DNA from: Arthrobacter sp. MYb23 | Lineage (GTDB): Bacteria; Actinomycetota; Actinomycetes; Actinomycetales; Micrococcaceae | Assembly (NCBI RefSeq): GCF_002979775.1 | Contig: NZ_PCPR01000013.1 | Span: 1 to 64,000 of the forward strand | Length of the DNA: 64,000 nucleotides | Direction of reading: 5' to 3' | Shown: in pieces, positions 16,250-25,631 of the stretch | How positions within the stretch are numbered: the first letter of the stretch is position 1 | Layout of the letters: each line of letters opens with the position of its first letter | Program-made: the position numbers and the translations under genes | Notes under the pieces: model-generated | Seen by the model: only the letters and a program-made list of their open reading frames with translations | The model's database searches: none | Told to the model about the DNA's origin: nothing

Positions 16250-18015
16250 GCGTCCGGTTTTGACGTTGGTGGAACCAACTTCCACAGCCGAAGCGCGAAG
16301 TGGACGTCGATGCGACGTGACGGCGTTCGCCATTGGGCTCCGAGCAAGGAGTCGATGCGCTCGAGCCGCTGCCTGACAGTGTTCTGGTGGATATGAAGTT
16401 GTGAGGCCGTTGTTTGGAGACTGCTCCCCGACTCGAGATAGGCCCAGAGTGTGCCAAGGAGATCTGTTCGGTGCGCGCGGTCATACTCCTGGACAGGACC
16501 GACGGTTCTTTCCACGATCCGGGCTGCGGTTGAAGCGCTGTCATGGCTGAGCATGATTCCGGCGATACCCAGATCGTTGAGGTCGGCAAATCCGCGTCGC
16601 CAGCCGAGTTCTTTGGCGGCCATGACCACTTCTGAGGCCTCATCATGGGCTCCACGAATGCCGTTGATGCTGCCGCTGGAGGATGTTGCGTGTCCAATGA
16701 CTGCGGAGATCCCTTCCTGGTGCAGGATCTGGTCCATTTCCTTGGCTAAAGTTGCACCGGCCGACGTTGTGACCACGCAGATATGGCCCATATGGGCAGA
16801 GACGAGCATTGCACCTTTACGGAGCCGCTGCTGAACGGTTGCAAGTGCGTTGTGCCGTACCGGAGGATCAATCAAGATGACCAGTACGGCTGTCTCCCCG
16901 CGGAGCTCAATGCCGAAGGCCACGAACTTGGCCCTCACGGCCTGGGCCTGGTCCTCAGTCCTGCTGGCAAGCAAGTCTTCCATGAGTGTTGATTGCGCAC
17001 GGTTGTTGGCGTCCACAAGTGTGCGTTCGAACAGGAGCGCTGCGCTCACGAACACCGAACCCCGCTCAAGCAAGGCAATCTCTTTACCCGCGGTACCGTT
17101 CATGACCAACGTGGCCAGATGTTCCTTGCCGGCAGCGACCGCCACAACCGTGTAAACCTCGCCTTTGTAGCGCACTGTCGCCGCACCCGCGCCGTGCAGG
17201 GAAGTGTTGATTGCCGATTGCACACCCCAATTCTCAAGCGAGGGCTTGTTCAGCGTCACAGAGCCGAAGCGGTGACGTCCTGTCGGATCAAATAGACCCA
17301 GGGGCCTGCCCGTTGCCTCTTCGAGGACAGCCACGACGCCCTCCGCGTTAACGGATGCCACCATGCTGCCCATCAGCCGCTCATCCAGCGCGAGCATTGC
17401 TTCCAATTCCCGGGTGCGGCCGGCGTTGCTGGTAGTCGTACTTCCTATCAGCGCCCGAAGCTGCATGATCTCACTGCCTCGGCGTGTCTGTTCGAGTGCA
17501 ATGGCGGCTTGAGCCGCCATATGCTCAAGTGCTCGTTCTCCGGCCGCCGGGAGGCTCGCCGGCGATCGATGGGCGACGAGGAGTGCGCCGACGATCCGGC
17601 CACCCACCCGGAGTGGTGCCCCGGCGATCGCCTTGACGCCTTCGACGGCGACCACTTGGTCGATGGTGGGAATGTGATTCATATTTGGATCCGCCAGGTA
17701 GTCAAGCGTCGAAGCGGTCGAGCCGCCCGCCGCTACTGCTCCCAGGACGCCGGTGCCCAAGGGCATGCGGATATTCCGGTAGGCCTCGGTGCGCACGTTA
17801 TCCGTGACATGAATGTAGGTTTCACCGGAAGGGAGGTCGTTCAGGCTGAGGTAGGCCATGTCGGCACCTAAAAGCGTGCGGGTGCGTCGCAGGATTCCCT
17901 TGAGGATGAGGGTCCGATCCCGCACGCTTGCCAGATCCCTCGAGCTTTCGGTGGTGGCGTTGAGTATCTCGGGGTCCTCTGGTGCCCTGAACTGCTGTGT
18001 GCTTGCCTCATCCAT
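16234..18015 (-). CDS. GAF domain-containing PucR/CdaR family transcriptional regulator
   Basis: The 593-residue regulator has a GAF sensor domain around residues 25-180, containing [14 protein letters not shown] and [17 protein letters not shown] middle PucR-type region follows. The C-terminal PucR helix-turn-helix (about 519-580) contains [20 protein letters not shown]. Proteins of this build activate catabolic operons, for example for purines or amino acids, on sensing a small molecule. It is divergent from the MBL lactonase gene (139-bp gap) and convergent with the broken transporter, so it is the natural candidate to regulate lactone use. In the blc system of Agrobacterium the regulator is IclR-type, so this would be a replacement. 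The ligand is unknown. Confidence 0.88.
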   Translation of the reverse strand: MDEASTQQFRAPEDPEILNATTESSRDLASVRDRTLILKGILRRTRTLLGADMAYLSLNDLPSGETYIHVTDNVRTEAYRNIRMPLGTGVLGAVAAGGSTASTLDYLADPNMNHIPTIDQVVAVEGVKAIAGAPLRVGGRIVGALLVAHRSPASLPAAGERALEHMAAQAAIALEQTRRGSEIMQLRALIGSTTTSNAGRTRELEAMLALDERLMGSMVASVNAEGVVAVLEEATGRPLGLFDPTGRHRFGSVTLNKPSLENWGVQSAINTSLHGAGAATVRYKGEVYTVVAVAAGKEHLATLVMNGTAGKEIALLERGSVFVSAALLFERTLVDANNRAQSTLMEDLLASRTEDQAQAVRAKFVAFGIELRGETAVLVILIDPPVRHNALATVQQRLRKGAMLVSAHMGHICVVTTSAGATLAKEMDQILHQEGISAVIGHATSSSGSINGIRGAHDEASEVVMAAKELGWRRGFADLNDLGIAGIMLSHDSASTAARIVERTVGPVQEYDRAHRTDLLGTLWAYLESGSSLQTTASQLHIHQNTVRQRLERIDSLLGAQWRTPSRRIDVHFALRLWKLVPPTSKPDAVRGQ

Positions 18016-18154
18016 AGTGCAATTTTATGCATTTGATGTTGTATTTTGCCATGTTTGGACCATATGTATGTCTGCCGTTGCCATGGCTTTGTTGCTTTCG
18101 AACCCTCAGAGTTGGGTAACGGCAAAAGTTGCCGACAGCAACAAGGAGGTTGTA

Positions 18155-18967
18155 GTGACGGACATGCGAGTCCATATTCTGTCCACTGGGGTTATGGAAA
18201 CAGATCTCACTTGGCTTTTACTCAAAGGTGGGCGGACCATTCGCGACCGGCATCACAAGGAAGATCCGGTGGTCTGGGGAGAGTGCCCCACTCATGCTGT
18301 GCTCATCGAGCATCCAGAGGGACGGATTCTGTGGGACACGGGCGTTCCCCGTGATTGGGAGCAACGATGGGCGCCGACGGGGTTTCAGGATTTTTTCCCG
18401 GTACGCGAGCCGGTGGACGGGCCGGGCTATCTGGATTCATCACTCGCACAATTGGAATTGACACCAGATGACATTGACATCCTAGTGCTCTCACACCTGC
18501 ATTTCGATCACGCGGCCAACGCCTCAATGTTCGGCAACGGCAAGACCCGGATTATTGCGAACAACGCCGAGATCGCCGGCGCGCGGGCCATTGAGGGCTA
18601 TTCGCAAGGCGCGCATATCGTCTCGGATTATCAGGCCCTGGATCTGGAAGGGGTCAGTGGCGATGTTGAGATCGTTCCCGGCGTCAAGGTCCTGGAGACT
18701 CCCGGGCACACGTGGGGAACCATGTCATTGCAACTGGACCTTAAGAACGAAGGTACGAAGATTTTCACCTCGGATGCGGTGTACCTTGCCGACAGCTGGG
18801 GGCCTCCAGCCGTGGGCGCGGCCATCGTTTGGGACAACGTCCGCTGGCTTGAGTCCGTCGAAAAACTGCGGACTATCGCGGACCGCACGGGAGCGGAGGT
18901 CATCTTCGGCCACGACGGGGACCAAGTCAAAACCCTGCGCTATGCGCCCAACGGTTATTACAGCTGA
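18155..18967 (+). CDS. MBL-fold lactonase, AHL/gamma-butyrolactone lactonase family
   Basis: The 270-residue metallo-beta-lactamase-fold hydrolase carries the dinuclear zinc motif HLHFDH at residues 114-119, a later [14 protein letters not shown] histidine, [10 protein letters not shown] with the bridging Asp, and GHD near the end. This set is typical of the AiiA/AttM(BlcC) lactonases that open acyl-homoserine lactones or gamma-butyrolactone. The start is GTG 18155 because AAGGAGGT ends 4 nt before it. Frames running in from further upstream lack support. With Fe-ADH and SSADH 3-6 kb away, conversion of gamma-butyrolactone to 4-hydroxybutyrate is the best guess, and quorum quenching is the alternative. 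Confidence 0.85.
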   Translation: MTDMRVHILSTGVMETDLTWLLLKGGRTIRDRHHKEDPVVWGECPTHAVLIEHPEGRILWDTGVPRDWEQRWAPTGFQDFFPVREPVDGPGYLDSSLAQLELTPDDIDILVLSHLHFDHAANASMFGNGKTRIIANNAEIAGARAIEGYSQGAHIVSDYQALDLEGVSGDVEIVPGVKVLETPGHTWGTMSLQLDLKNEGTKIFTSDAVYLADSWGPPAVGAAIVWDNVRWLESVEKLRTIADRTGAEVIFGHDGDQVKTLRYAPNGYYS

Positions 18968-18989
18968 TCTGCTAACCGGGAGAGAACCA

Positions 18990-19439
18990 GTGATCCTTTA
19001 CGATTTCGGGTGCCTGAACGGTCATCTCTTCGAGGCCGGACTCAAGAGCATGACATCAGCCAACCCACCCTGCCCAGCCTGCCACGCAGAGACCACCAGG
19101 CGTCCCTCCCGGCTCAACATCGGAGGACGCGCTTCCGCGGGGCCCTCCAGGGAGCAGATGCCACGAAGCTGGAACGCTGTTAGGCAAGGCGACCGCGAAA
19201 CCATAGCGCACTGGCACCGCCTAGCCGAGCGCCGTGAAGCGCTTGAAGATAAGTACCCCGAACTTGCCGGAGACCGACGCCCCATCCTCGCGCACGAAGG
19301 TATCTTCTCGGGCCGACCCCTCCGCGCCGGTGACGATATCGCCCAGGCAGTGTCGTCGGCCATGGCAGATGGAGCAACGCCACATACCCATCACCCCGCG
19401 CCAAGACCGGGGAACATCGACACGAAAGCCACACCATGA
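18990..19439 (+). CDS. Small zinc-ribbon protein (FmdB/DUF1178-like)
   Basis: A GTG start at 18990 follows GGGAGAG and gives 149 residues. The N-terminus reads VILYDFGCLNGHLFE and continues to PPCPACHAETTRR, a treble-clef zinc ribbon with a Cys and His in the first knuckle and CPAC in the second. The remaining 100 residues are polar and probably helical, ending in a disordered Pro/Thr tail. Similar small proteins are found beside amidases and formamide-type operons as putative regulators, and their role is not established. It is coupled to the downstream alcohol dehydrogenase by ATGA overlap and starts 22 bp after the lactonase, so all three form one operon. Confidence 0.7.
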   Translation: MILYDFGCLNGHLFEAGLKSMTSANPPCPACHAETTRRPSRLNIGGRASAGPSREQMPRSWNAVRQGDRETIAHWHRLAERREALEDKYPELAGDRRPILAHEGIFSGRPLRAGDDIAQAVSSAMADGATPHTHHPAPRPGNIDTKATP

Positions 19440-20539
19440 AAATAACCGGAGCAGTCCTCGAGGACATCGGACGCCCCAGGCCATTCGGAGCCTCGCGACC
19501 CATCACCGTAGGAGAACTCGAACTCGACCCGCCAGGTGAGGGAGAAGTACTGATCAAAATCGAAGCCGCAGGAATCTGCCATTCCGACCTGTCGGTGGTA
19601 GACGGCAACCGCGTTCGTCCCGTACCGATGCTGCTTGGGCATGAAGCCGCCGGTCGGGTCGTCAGTTGCGGGTCCGGCGTCGAGGACCTTACGACTGGAC
19701 AGCGCGTGGTGATGGCCTTCCTACCCCGTTGCGGGGAATGCTCCAACTGCCACACCAACGGACGGCTTCCCTGCGCACCCGGATCCGGAGCAAACAATGC
19801 AGGAACGCTACTTTCGGGCAATGTGCGGCTGCATCGCAACGGGCAGGACGTTTACCATCATTTGGGCGTGTCCGGATTCGCGACCTACACCGCCGTCGAT
19901 CGTCATTCTTTGGTGCCTGTTGACGACGACATCCCGCCTGAGATCGCGGCCGTCCTTGGGTGCGCTGTGCTCACAGGCGGCGGAGCAGTCGTTAATGCCG
20001 CTAAGCCCGAGGCGGGGGAGACGATCGTGGTTGTTGGTCTCGGTGGCGTTGGAATGGCTGCACTGCTCACAGCGGTTTCCCTCGGCACAGGTAATGTCGT
20101 AGGAGTGGACGCCGTCCCAGACAAGCTTGAACGGGCCATATCACTAGGCGCCACAGCGGTGTATTCCCCGAGTCAGGCCTTGGAAGCAAGGCTTAAAGCG
20201 CCGATTGTGATTGAGGCGGCCGGGAATGCCAGGGCCTTTGAGACCGCAGTGGCGCTGACCGGCGTCGGTGGCAGGACCGTCACCGTTGGCCTCCCAGCGC
20301 CAACTGCCGAAGCTGTCATCAAGCCGCTTGGGCTTACGGCCGAAGCGCGCACGATTATTGGTAGCTATCTCGGGTCGGCTGTACCGGCCCGTGACATCCC
20401 GGCGTTCGCGCAGCTCTGGCGTGAAGGACGTCTCCCCATCGAAGCGCTGATTTCATCGACCATCACGCTCGGAGAAGTGAACCAGGCCATGGACGACCTT
20501 GCTGATGGGCTCGCCGTACGCCAGATCATCAGGTTTTGA
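19436..20539 (+). CDS. Zinc-dependent alcohol dehydrogenase (MDR family)
   Basis: A 367-residue medium-chain dehydrogenase. The catalytic zinc ligands are in AGICHSDLSV and LLGHEAAGRV. Structural zinc cysteines occur in RCGECSNCHTNGRLPC. The NAD-binding glycine motif is VVGLGGVGMAAL. Overall it resembles class III-like alcohol/aryl-alcohol dehydrogenases. The start overlaps the stop of the zinc-ribbon gene. As third gene of the lactonase operon it could oxidise a hydroxy acid or alcohol released by lactone opening, which may make it functionally redundant with the Fe-ADH. The stop is followed by two hairpins. Confidence 0.88.
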   Translation: MKITGAVLEDIGRPRPFGASRPITVGELELDPPGEGEVLIKIEAAGICHSDLSVVDGNRVRPVPMLLGHEAAGRVVSCGSGVEDLTTGQRVVMAFLPRCGECSNCHTNGRLPCAPGSGANNAGTLLSGNVRLHRNGQDVYHHLGVSGFATYTAVDRHSLVPVDDDIPPEIAAVLGCAVLTGGGAVVNAAKPEAGETIVVVGLGGVGMAALLTAVSLGTGNVVGVDAVPDKLERAISLGATAVYSPSQALEARLKAPIVIEAAGNARAFETAVALTGVGGRTVTVGLPAPTAEAVIKPLGLTAEARTIIGSYLGSAVPARDIPAFAQLWREGRLPIEALISSTITLGEVNQAMDDLADGLAVRQIIRF

Positions 20540-20543
20540 CGCA

Positions 20544-20606
20544 ACCGAAGCATGACTTCGGTGAGCGTGGCTTTGAGTGGAGGGCAGCGCAGGAGCCCTC
20601 CACTCA
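20544..20606. terminator. Two-hairpin bidirectional terminator
   Basis: The first stem pairs ACCGAAG (20544-20550) with CTTCGGT (20556-20562). The second, stronger stem pairs 20574-20585 with 20595-20606 (12 bp, TGAGTGGAGGGC). They fill the gap between the convergent alcohol dehydrogenase and serine hydrolase genes. Confidence 0.8.
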
Positions 20607-20624
20607 TGGGCCTTACCGGTCCTT

Positions 20625-21839
20625 TTAGTCAGGGCGGTTCTCCAGGAGGCTGACTATTTGCCTGAAGCCGGCTGCATGTGCCCGGCTTAGTTCCAGGCCC
20701 ACCGGTTGTGCGCACGAGGAGAACTTCGCTATGACGATGTTGCTGACAGGGTCGATCCAGATAAATTGGCCATGGATTCCTGCGGCGTAGAGTGTGCCCC
20801 TCTCATCGCCGAGGACCCACCACTGGTTTCTGTAAGAACCTTCAGGGTGGACTTTCTGGTAGGCGCTCCCTCTGGCAAGTAGCGGGTCTCCGCCCCGCAT
20901 TGTGTCGCTGATCCACCACGCCGGGACCACCGTGCGGCCGTTGACGTTGCCGTCGTCCAGCAACAGCTGTCCGATCTTGGCCAAGTCGCGTGCCGTGCAG
21001 GCAATCCCACCATTGGCAAACGCGAAACCGCCGGAATCGGTGGTGATGAGTGCATCATCGTCGGTTCCGAGCCGGGACCAGAGTTCATCTGAGACGACGT
21101 CTGCATACCGCTTACCGGTGACGTTCTCGATGATCCAGGCAAGCACGTCGGTGCCTGCCGAGCAGTACTGGAATGACTGGCCATGCTCTCCGGACGGCTT
21201 GAGGCGCGTGAGGAATTCGTAGGTGTCCCCGGCGTCTGTCTCGAGCTTCGGACGCCAGCCGGCAATCCGGTCCTGCTGCTGGACTTCAGCGTCTGAATCC
21301 AGGTAGTCCTCGCTGTACTGGACCGCTGCTGTCATATCGAGGACTTGGCGGACGGTCGCATCACCGTAGGCACTTCCCTTGAGAGCGTGGACGTAGCGAT
21401 GGACGCTTTGTTCGGTGTCTATGAGTCCACGGCCCACCAGGATGCCTACAACGAGTGCGCAGACAGATTTGCTGACAGACATCAGAACGTGACGGTCATG
21501 CGAGTGGAACGCACCAAAATAGCGTTCCATGACCACTTTCCCGTCCTGAAGCACAACGATGGCATCTGTTTGCGTTGTGGTCAGGAAGTCCTCAACACCG
21601 TGCCACTTCTCCCCGTGTCCAACGTTTGACGAACCGGTTCGGGAAGTGGGCTGGCACAAGCTTCCTCGACGGATTGTTGCCGTAGTGATCAGCTCGCTGA
21701 TGTGGGCGAATCCCCAGCGGTTAAAGGGGCTTTCCTGCCAGTTGTCCAGGGTAACGCGCCCCTTGAAATCCTGGCCGGAGTAGCGATCGATCCTGCCAGG
21801 GCCGGAGGGTAGGAAACCATTTGCGGTTGTCTCAAGCAT
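20625..21839 (-). CDS. Serine hydrolase, beta-lactamase fold (6-aminohexanoate-dimer hydrolase-like)
   Basis: The 404-residue hydrolase has class C beta-lactamase/NylB features. SVSK spans residues 121-124, with Ser121 as nucleophile and Lys124. YCS at 225-227 is the tyrosine motif. A late GIHGQFIWIDP segment occupies the place of the third motif. VLDMTAAVQYSEDY is typical of the NylB group. No signal peptide is evident, so it should act in the cytoplasm. It starts 3 bp after the last ABC gene and is the final gene of that operon. An imported amide, oligomer or ester is its likely substrate. True beta-lactam resistance is unlikely. Confidence 0.85.
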   Translation of the reverse strand: MLETTANGFLPSGPGRIDRYSGQDFKGRVTLDNWQESPFNRWGFAHISELITTATIRRGSLCQPTSRTGSSNVGHGEKWHGVEDFLTTTQTDAIVVLQDGKVVMERYFGAFHSHDRHVLMSVSKSVCALVVGILVGRGLIDTEQSVHRYVHALKGSAYGDATVRQVLDMTAAVQYSEDYLDSDAEVQQQDRIAGWRPKLETDAGDTYEFLTRLKPSGEHGQSFQYCSAGTDVLAWIIENVTGKRYADVVSDELWSRLGTDDDALITTDSGGFAFANGGIACTARDLAKIGQLLLDDGNVNGRTVVPAWWISDTMRGGDPLLARGSAYQKVHPEGSYRNQWWVLGDERGTLYAAGIHGQFIWIDPVSNIVIAKFSSCAQPVGLELSRAHAAGFRQIVSLLENRPD

Positions 21840-21842
21840 GTT

Positions 21843-22667
21843 CTAGTTGCTGCCTTGCGTGTTAGGGGCGGAAAGAGTGTGCGAGCCGACGGCAGGTGAT
21901 GCTTTGTGTCCAGGTGCAGCCTCGAGGAGTGTGCGCGTGTAGTCATGCTGTGGATCTGTAAAGATCCGTTCAGCTGCTCCGCTCTCTACGATCTTTCCGG
22001 ACTTCATAACTGCCACTTCATCGCTGAGATACCGGACGACGTCGAGGTCGTGCGAGATGAGCAGGTAGGTGAGCCCTTTTTGCTGCTGCAGATCCTGAAG
22101 AAGGTTCAAAATCTGGGCTTGGACTGAAACGTCAAGGGCGCTTGTGGGTTCATCCAGGATCAACAGACGGGGTGATGTGGCCAGTGCGCGCGCTATCCCA
22201 ACTCGTTGGCACTGTCCTCCGGAGAGTTGGTGTGGCAGCCTGTGGGCGTGCCCGGCCCCCAACCCGACCTCGTCCAGGAGATCTTCGATTTTCGATTGGA
22301 GAGCCTGCCCCTTAAGCGTGGTGTGGGCCCGGAGGGGTTCCGCCACCGAAGCGCCGATGGTCATGCGTGGATTCAAGGACGCCACCGGGTTTTGAAGAAC
22401 CATTCCCATCCGCGAACGGACGTTCCTTAATGCTCTGGGTGTGAGCTTGCCGAGGTCATCTCCTTCAAAAATTGTCCTTCCGGATGTTGGGCGCATCAGT
22501 TGCATGGCACAGCGGGCGAGGGTGCTTTTGCCGGAGCCGGATTCGCCGACAAGTCCGTAGACCGTACCTTCTTTGATCCTGAGGGAGACATCGTCCACTG
22601 CGGTGAAGACTCTCTTGTGGTGAGGAAAAGTCTTGACGATTTTTTCGAGGCTGAGGACGTTGGTCAT
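21843..22667 (-). CDS. Oligopeptide-type ABC transporter ATP-binding protein (DppF-like)
   Basis: The 274-residue ATPase has Walker A GESGSGKST, signature LSGGQCQRVGIARAL, Walker B LLILDEPTSALD and the C-terminal oligopeptide-transporter tail. ATG 22667 follows AAGGAAGA and overlaps the stop of the preceding ATPase gene as ATGA. An in-frame upstream extension to 22781 is not supported. With the partner ATPase it powers the two permeases for uptake of the SBP-delivered ligand. Confidence 0.9.
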   Translation of the reverse strand: MTNVLSLEKIVKTFPHHKRVFTAVDDVSLRIKEGTVYGLVGESGSGKSTLARCAMQLMRPTSGRTIFEGDDLGKLTPRALRNVRSRMGMVLQNPVASLNPRMTIGASVAEPLRAHTTLKGQALQSKIEDLLDEVGLGAGHAHRLPHQLSGGQCQRVGIARALATSPRLLILDEPTSALDVSVQAQILNLLQDLQQQKGLTYLLISHDLDVVRYLSDEVAVMKSGKIVESGAAERIFTDPQHDYTRTLLEAAPGHKASPAVGSHTLSAPNTQGSN

Positions 22668-23614
22668 AGTTCGTCTTCCTTGATGCAGGCGACTGCCTGG
22701 TCTGACCCGTTGCGGGTGAGGAAAGGGTCTGTAAAGGAACAGTCGATGACTGCATGCGGGCATCGGTTCATGAAGGCACACCCTGTGATGGACAGGAGGT
22801 TTCCTGGCACTGATCCGGGGATGGCACTCAGTCTTTCGCCGTGGCTTCTTCCTGCCGGCAGGGCGCCCAAGAGCCCGCGGGTGTATGGATGGCGAGGGTT
22901 GTTCATGACCGCGTCCACGGTCCCGGTTTCGATCACCCTGCCGGCGTAGAGGACGGCTACCCTGTCACAGACATCGCGAATGATGCCAAGGTTATGGCTG
23001 ATGAGCAGCACACCGAACCCAAACTCATGCCTGAGTTCGTCGATGAGGACCAAAATTTGCCGTGCGACAGTGACATCAAGAGCTGTTGTGGGCTCATCCA
23101 GGATCAGTAGCCGGGGTTGGCGCAGCAGGGCCATGGCAATCATGGCACGCTGCAGCATCCCGCCGGATAATTGGTGCGGATAACTGAGGAAGACTCGCTC
23201 AGGGTCCGGAAGACCGACAAGACCGAGATGCCGCAGCACTTCGGATTTACTGTCGGACCTTGAGATCTGCCGGTGCCGGCTCAGGACATCACTAAGTTGG
23301 CGGCCAAGGGTGAAGACGGGGTTGAAAGCGGTCCCGGGGTTCTGAAAGACGATTGCTGCCGGACTGTCAGGCTCCGACGACGGCTGTAGTGGATCACCGC
23401 CCATGGTCACTTTCCCCGTACGCCGCGCGCCGCGTGGAAGGATGCCCAAAGCGGCGAGTCCTGTCAGGGATTTGCCGCAGCCGGTTTCCCCCACCAGACC
23501 AAGGATCTCACCGGCTGACACATTGAGGTCGATCCCGCGGACCGGACGATTGGTGACTTTTCCCCGATCGATGAATTCCACGTTGAGGTCGCGGATGGTC
23601 AGTACATGTGTCAT
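22664..23614 (-). CDS. Oligopeptide-type ABC transporter ATP-binding protein (DppD-like)
   Basis: The 316-residue ATPase has Walker A GETGCGKS, a signature region LSGGMLQRAMIAMAL and Walker B LLILDEPTTALD. The C-terminal oligopeptide/dipeptide domain contains four Cys/His-rich positions (CAFMNRCPHAVIDC), which in this family can bind an iron-sulfur cluster. Both ends overlap neighbours by ATGA. It is the heterodimer partner of the DppF-like protein. Confidence 0.9.
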   Translation of the reverse strand: MTHVLTIRDLNVEFIDRGKVTNRPVRGIDLNVSAGEILGLVGETGCGKSLTGLAALGILPRGARRTGKVTMGGDPLQPSSEPDSPAAIVFQNPGTAFNPVFTLGRQLSDVLSRHRQISRSDSKSEVLRHLGLVGLPDPERVFLSYPHQLSGGMLQRAMIAMALLRQPRLLILDEPTTALDVTVARQILVLIDELRHEFGFGVLLISHNLGIIRDVCDRVAVLYAGRVIETGTVDAVMNNPRHPYTRGLLGALPAGRSHGERLSAIPGSVPGNLLSITGCAFMNRCPHAVIDCSFTDPFLTRNGSDQAVACIKEDEL

Positions 23615-24525
23615 CGCTTTACCTGCCTGGGGTCAAGGAGGTCGCGCAGCGAGTCTCCGAGGAGATTGAATCCGAGGACTGCCAGGAAGATGGCCAGACC
23701 CGGGAAGGTGGCTATCCACCAGGAACTGAAGATGAGTCCTCGTCCTTCAGCAACCATCAGGCCCCAATCGGGCAGGGGCGGCTGGGTTCCGAGACCAATG
23801 AATGCCAAGGATCCCGCGGCCAGTATCACCGTGCCGATGTCGACCGTTGCCTGGACGAGGATGGGTGTCATGCAATTGCGAAGTACATGGCGGGTGATGA
23901 TCAGCAGCTGGGGGATGCCCATGGCGCGTGCTGCTTCCACGTAGGAGCGTTCGCGAAGGGATCTTGCTTCCGCACGCACGAGGCGTGCGTACCAGGGCCA
24001 CCAGCTGATGGCCAAAGCGATACCAGCGTTGGTCAGGCTTGGACCAAGGATGGCAACGGTGACCATTGCCAGGAGCAGCGGCGGGAACGCTTGGAAGACC
24101 TCTGTCACACGCATCAAGGTTTCGTCGAGCCAGCCGCCGCAGTACCCGGCCACAGCGCCGAGTGGAATGCCTATGAGGGCAGCGGCGGCGACAACAGTCG
24201 CAGAGATCGTCAGCGCCGGGTTGGCGCCCATGATGATCCGGCTGAGAACGTCGCGGCCAAGCTGGTCGGTGCCAAGCCAGTTAAGGGCGTTGGGAGCGAG
24301 GTTCCGGGCAGAGGCATTTGTGGAGCCCATGCCCTGGTCGGGGAAGGGTGCCAGCCATTGCCCAAAAACTGCCAAGACAATGACGACGACGATGATCGCC
24401 GCCCCAGCAGCGGCCAGACGGTCGCGGCCCAAGGTCTGCCTAAGAAGTTTCAGCGGTTTGAGGTTGGCATGTTCTGCGGACGCATGGGATTGGGTTGGGG
24501 TGGTGATTTCGGTTGTGGGGCTCAT
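23611..24525 (-). CDS. ABC transporter permease (DppC-like)
   Basis: A 304-residue membrane permease with a polar N-terminus, one helix near residue 38, a periplasmic loop and the five-helix BPD core. It carries LNWLGTDQLGRDVLSRIIMG and the EAA loop around EAARAMGIPQLLIITRHVLRN, the ATPase contact. ATGA overlaps link it to both neighbours. It pairs with the DppB-like permease to form the channel. Confidence 0.9.
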   Translation of the reverse strand: MSPTTEITTPTQSHASAEHANLKPLKLLRQTLGRDRLAAAGAAIIVVVIVLAVFGQWLAPFPDQGMGSTNASARNLAPNALNWLGTDQLGRDVLSRIIMGANPALTISATVVAAAALIGIPLGAVAGYCGGWLDETLMRVTEVFQAFPPLLLAMVTVAILGPSLTNAGIALAISWWPWYARLVRAEARSLRERSYVEAARAMGIPQLLIITRHVLRNCMTPILVQATVDIGTVILAAGSLAFIGLGTQPPLPDWGLMVAEGRGLIFSSWWIATFPGLAIFLAVLGFNLLGDSLRDLLDPRQVKR

Positions 24526-25538
24526 GACATTCTCACTCTGGGATCGATTCGGGATTGCAGGATGTCCACCAGGAGGTTGGCCACGAGGTATGCTGTGGCG
24601 CCCATGAGAGTAATGGCCATGATGGCCGGGTAGTCCACTGCGAGCATGGAGGACGTGGCGAACTGCCCGATCCCCGGCCAGTTGAAGACGGCCTCGACGA
24701 AGAACGTTCCGGTCAGGGCGTAGGCTGTCGCCATTCCGGCGATCGATAAAACGGGCGGCAGGGCATTTTTCAGGGCAAGGCGCCAGCGGATGGCGACCTC
24801 CTTCAGACCGTACGCCTGGGCCGTGAAGATATAGTCCTGGTTCATGACATCGAGCATGGCGGCTCTGGTCATTCGCGCCATGAGTCCGAGGGGATACGCG
24901 GCAAGGGTGAGCGCCGGCAATATCATGTGTTGCAATCCATCCTGGAAGGCCGCACCATTTCCGCTGACCAGGCTGTCGAACAGGGGAAAACCTGTGATGT
25001 GAGTGATGGGATTGGAGTACTTGATGGAATTACTGAACTGTCCCGTGGCTGGAAGTACACCCAGCCCCCCAACGAACACCAGCTGGAGAAGCAGCCCCAG
25101 CCAAAACGCGGGCACGGAAATTCCCCCGATGGACAGGAACCGAATAGTGCCGTCCAGAAACTTTCCAGGACGACGGGACGCAACGACGCCCAGGAAGACC
25201 CCTGCGAGAACAGCCAGACACATGGCAAAACCGATGAGTTCCAAGGTGGCAGGGAGGCGTGAGAACAATTCATCCAACACCGGGCGTTTTGTGGCAAGCG
25301 AATTGCCCCAGTCGCCGGTAAGCAGGTTCTTCACGTATTCGAAGTACTGAACGATCATGGGCCGGTCAAAGCCCAGCTCCTGACGAACCCGGTCAAGCTC
25401 GGCAGGCGGAGCCTTAGGACCGGCATAAATGACGGCTGGATCGCTGGGAACGATACGGGCCAGCACGAAAACGATTACTGTGAGCACGGCGAGAACCAGC
25501 ACCGATGTGATGAGCCGTCTGAGGACAAAGCGCAACAT
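24522..25538 (-). CDS. ABC transporter permease (DppB-like)
   Basis: The 338-residue permease starts MLRFVLRRLITSVLVL, the standard DppB amino end. A DRPMIVQYFEYVKNLLTGDWG segment and the EAA loop AYGLKEVAIRWRLALKNALP follow. I set the start at ATG 25538 because AAGGAGA is just upstream. The preceding extension has no coding character and runs across the hairpin at 25587-25616. It is separated from the SBP gene by that hairpin, which may reduce permease expression relative to the SBP. Confidence 0.9.
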   Translation of the reverse strand: MLRFVLRRLITSVLVLAVLTVIVFVLARIVPSDPAVIYAGPKAPPAELDRVRQELGFDRPMIVQYFEYVKNLLTGDWGNSLATKRPVLDELFSRLPATLELIGFAMCLAVLAGVFLGVVASRRPGKFLDGTIRFLSIGGISVPAFWLGLLLQLVFVGGLGVLPATGQFSNSIKYSNPITHITGFPLFDSLVSGNGAAFQDGLQHMILPALTLAAYPLGLMARMTRAAMLDVMNQDYIFTAQAYGLKEVAIRWRLALKNALPPVLSIAGMATAYALTGTFFVEAVFNWPGIGQFATSSMLAVDYPAIMAITLMGATAYLVANLLVDILQSRIDPRVRMS

Positions 25539-25586
25539 GGTTCTCCTTATCTTTAACAATTGTTTGAATTTCGAGCAGGGGAGACA

Positions 25587-25616
25587 CGAGGCCCGGTCCA
25601 GGTGGCCCGGGCCTCG
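25587..25616 (-). terminator. 10-bp intercistronic stem-loop between SBP and permease genes
   Basis: CGAGGCCCGG (25587-25596) pairs with CCGGGCCTCG (25607-25616). It lies 16 bp after the SBP stop and 49 bp before the permease start. Such hairpins commonly act as partial terminators or mRNA stabilisers, raising binding-protein levels over membrane components. Confidence 0.65.
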
Positions 25617-25631
25617 ATCCATTGGGAGTTA

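Noticed and set aside
20625..21839. Serine hydrolase as a beta-lactamase resistance gene
   Set aside because: No signal peptide, NylB-like motifs, and placement at the end of an importer operon argue for a catabolic role.
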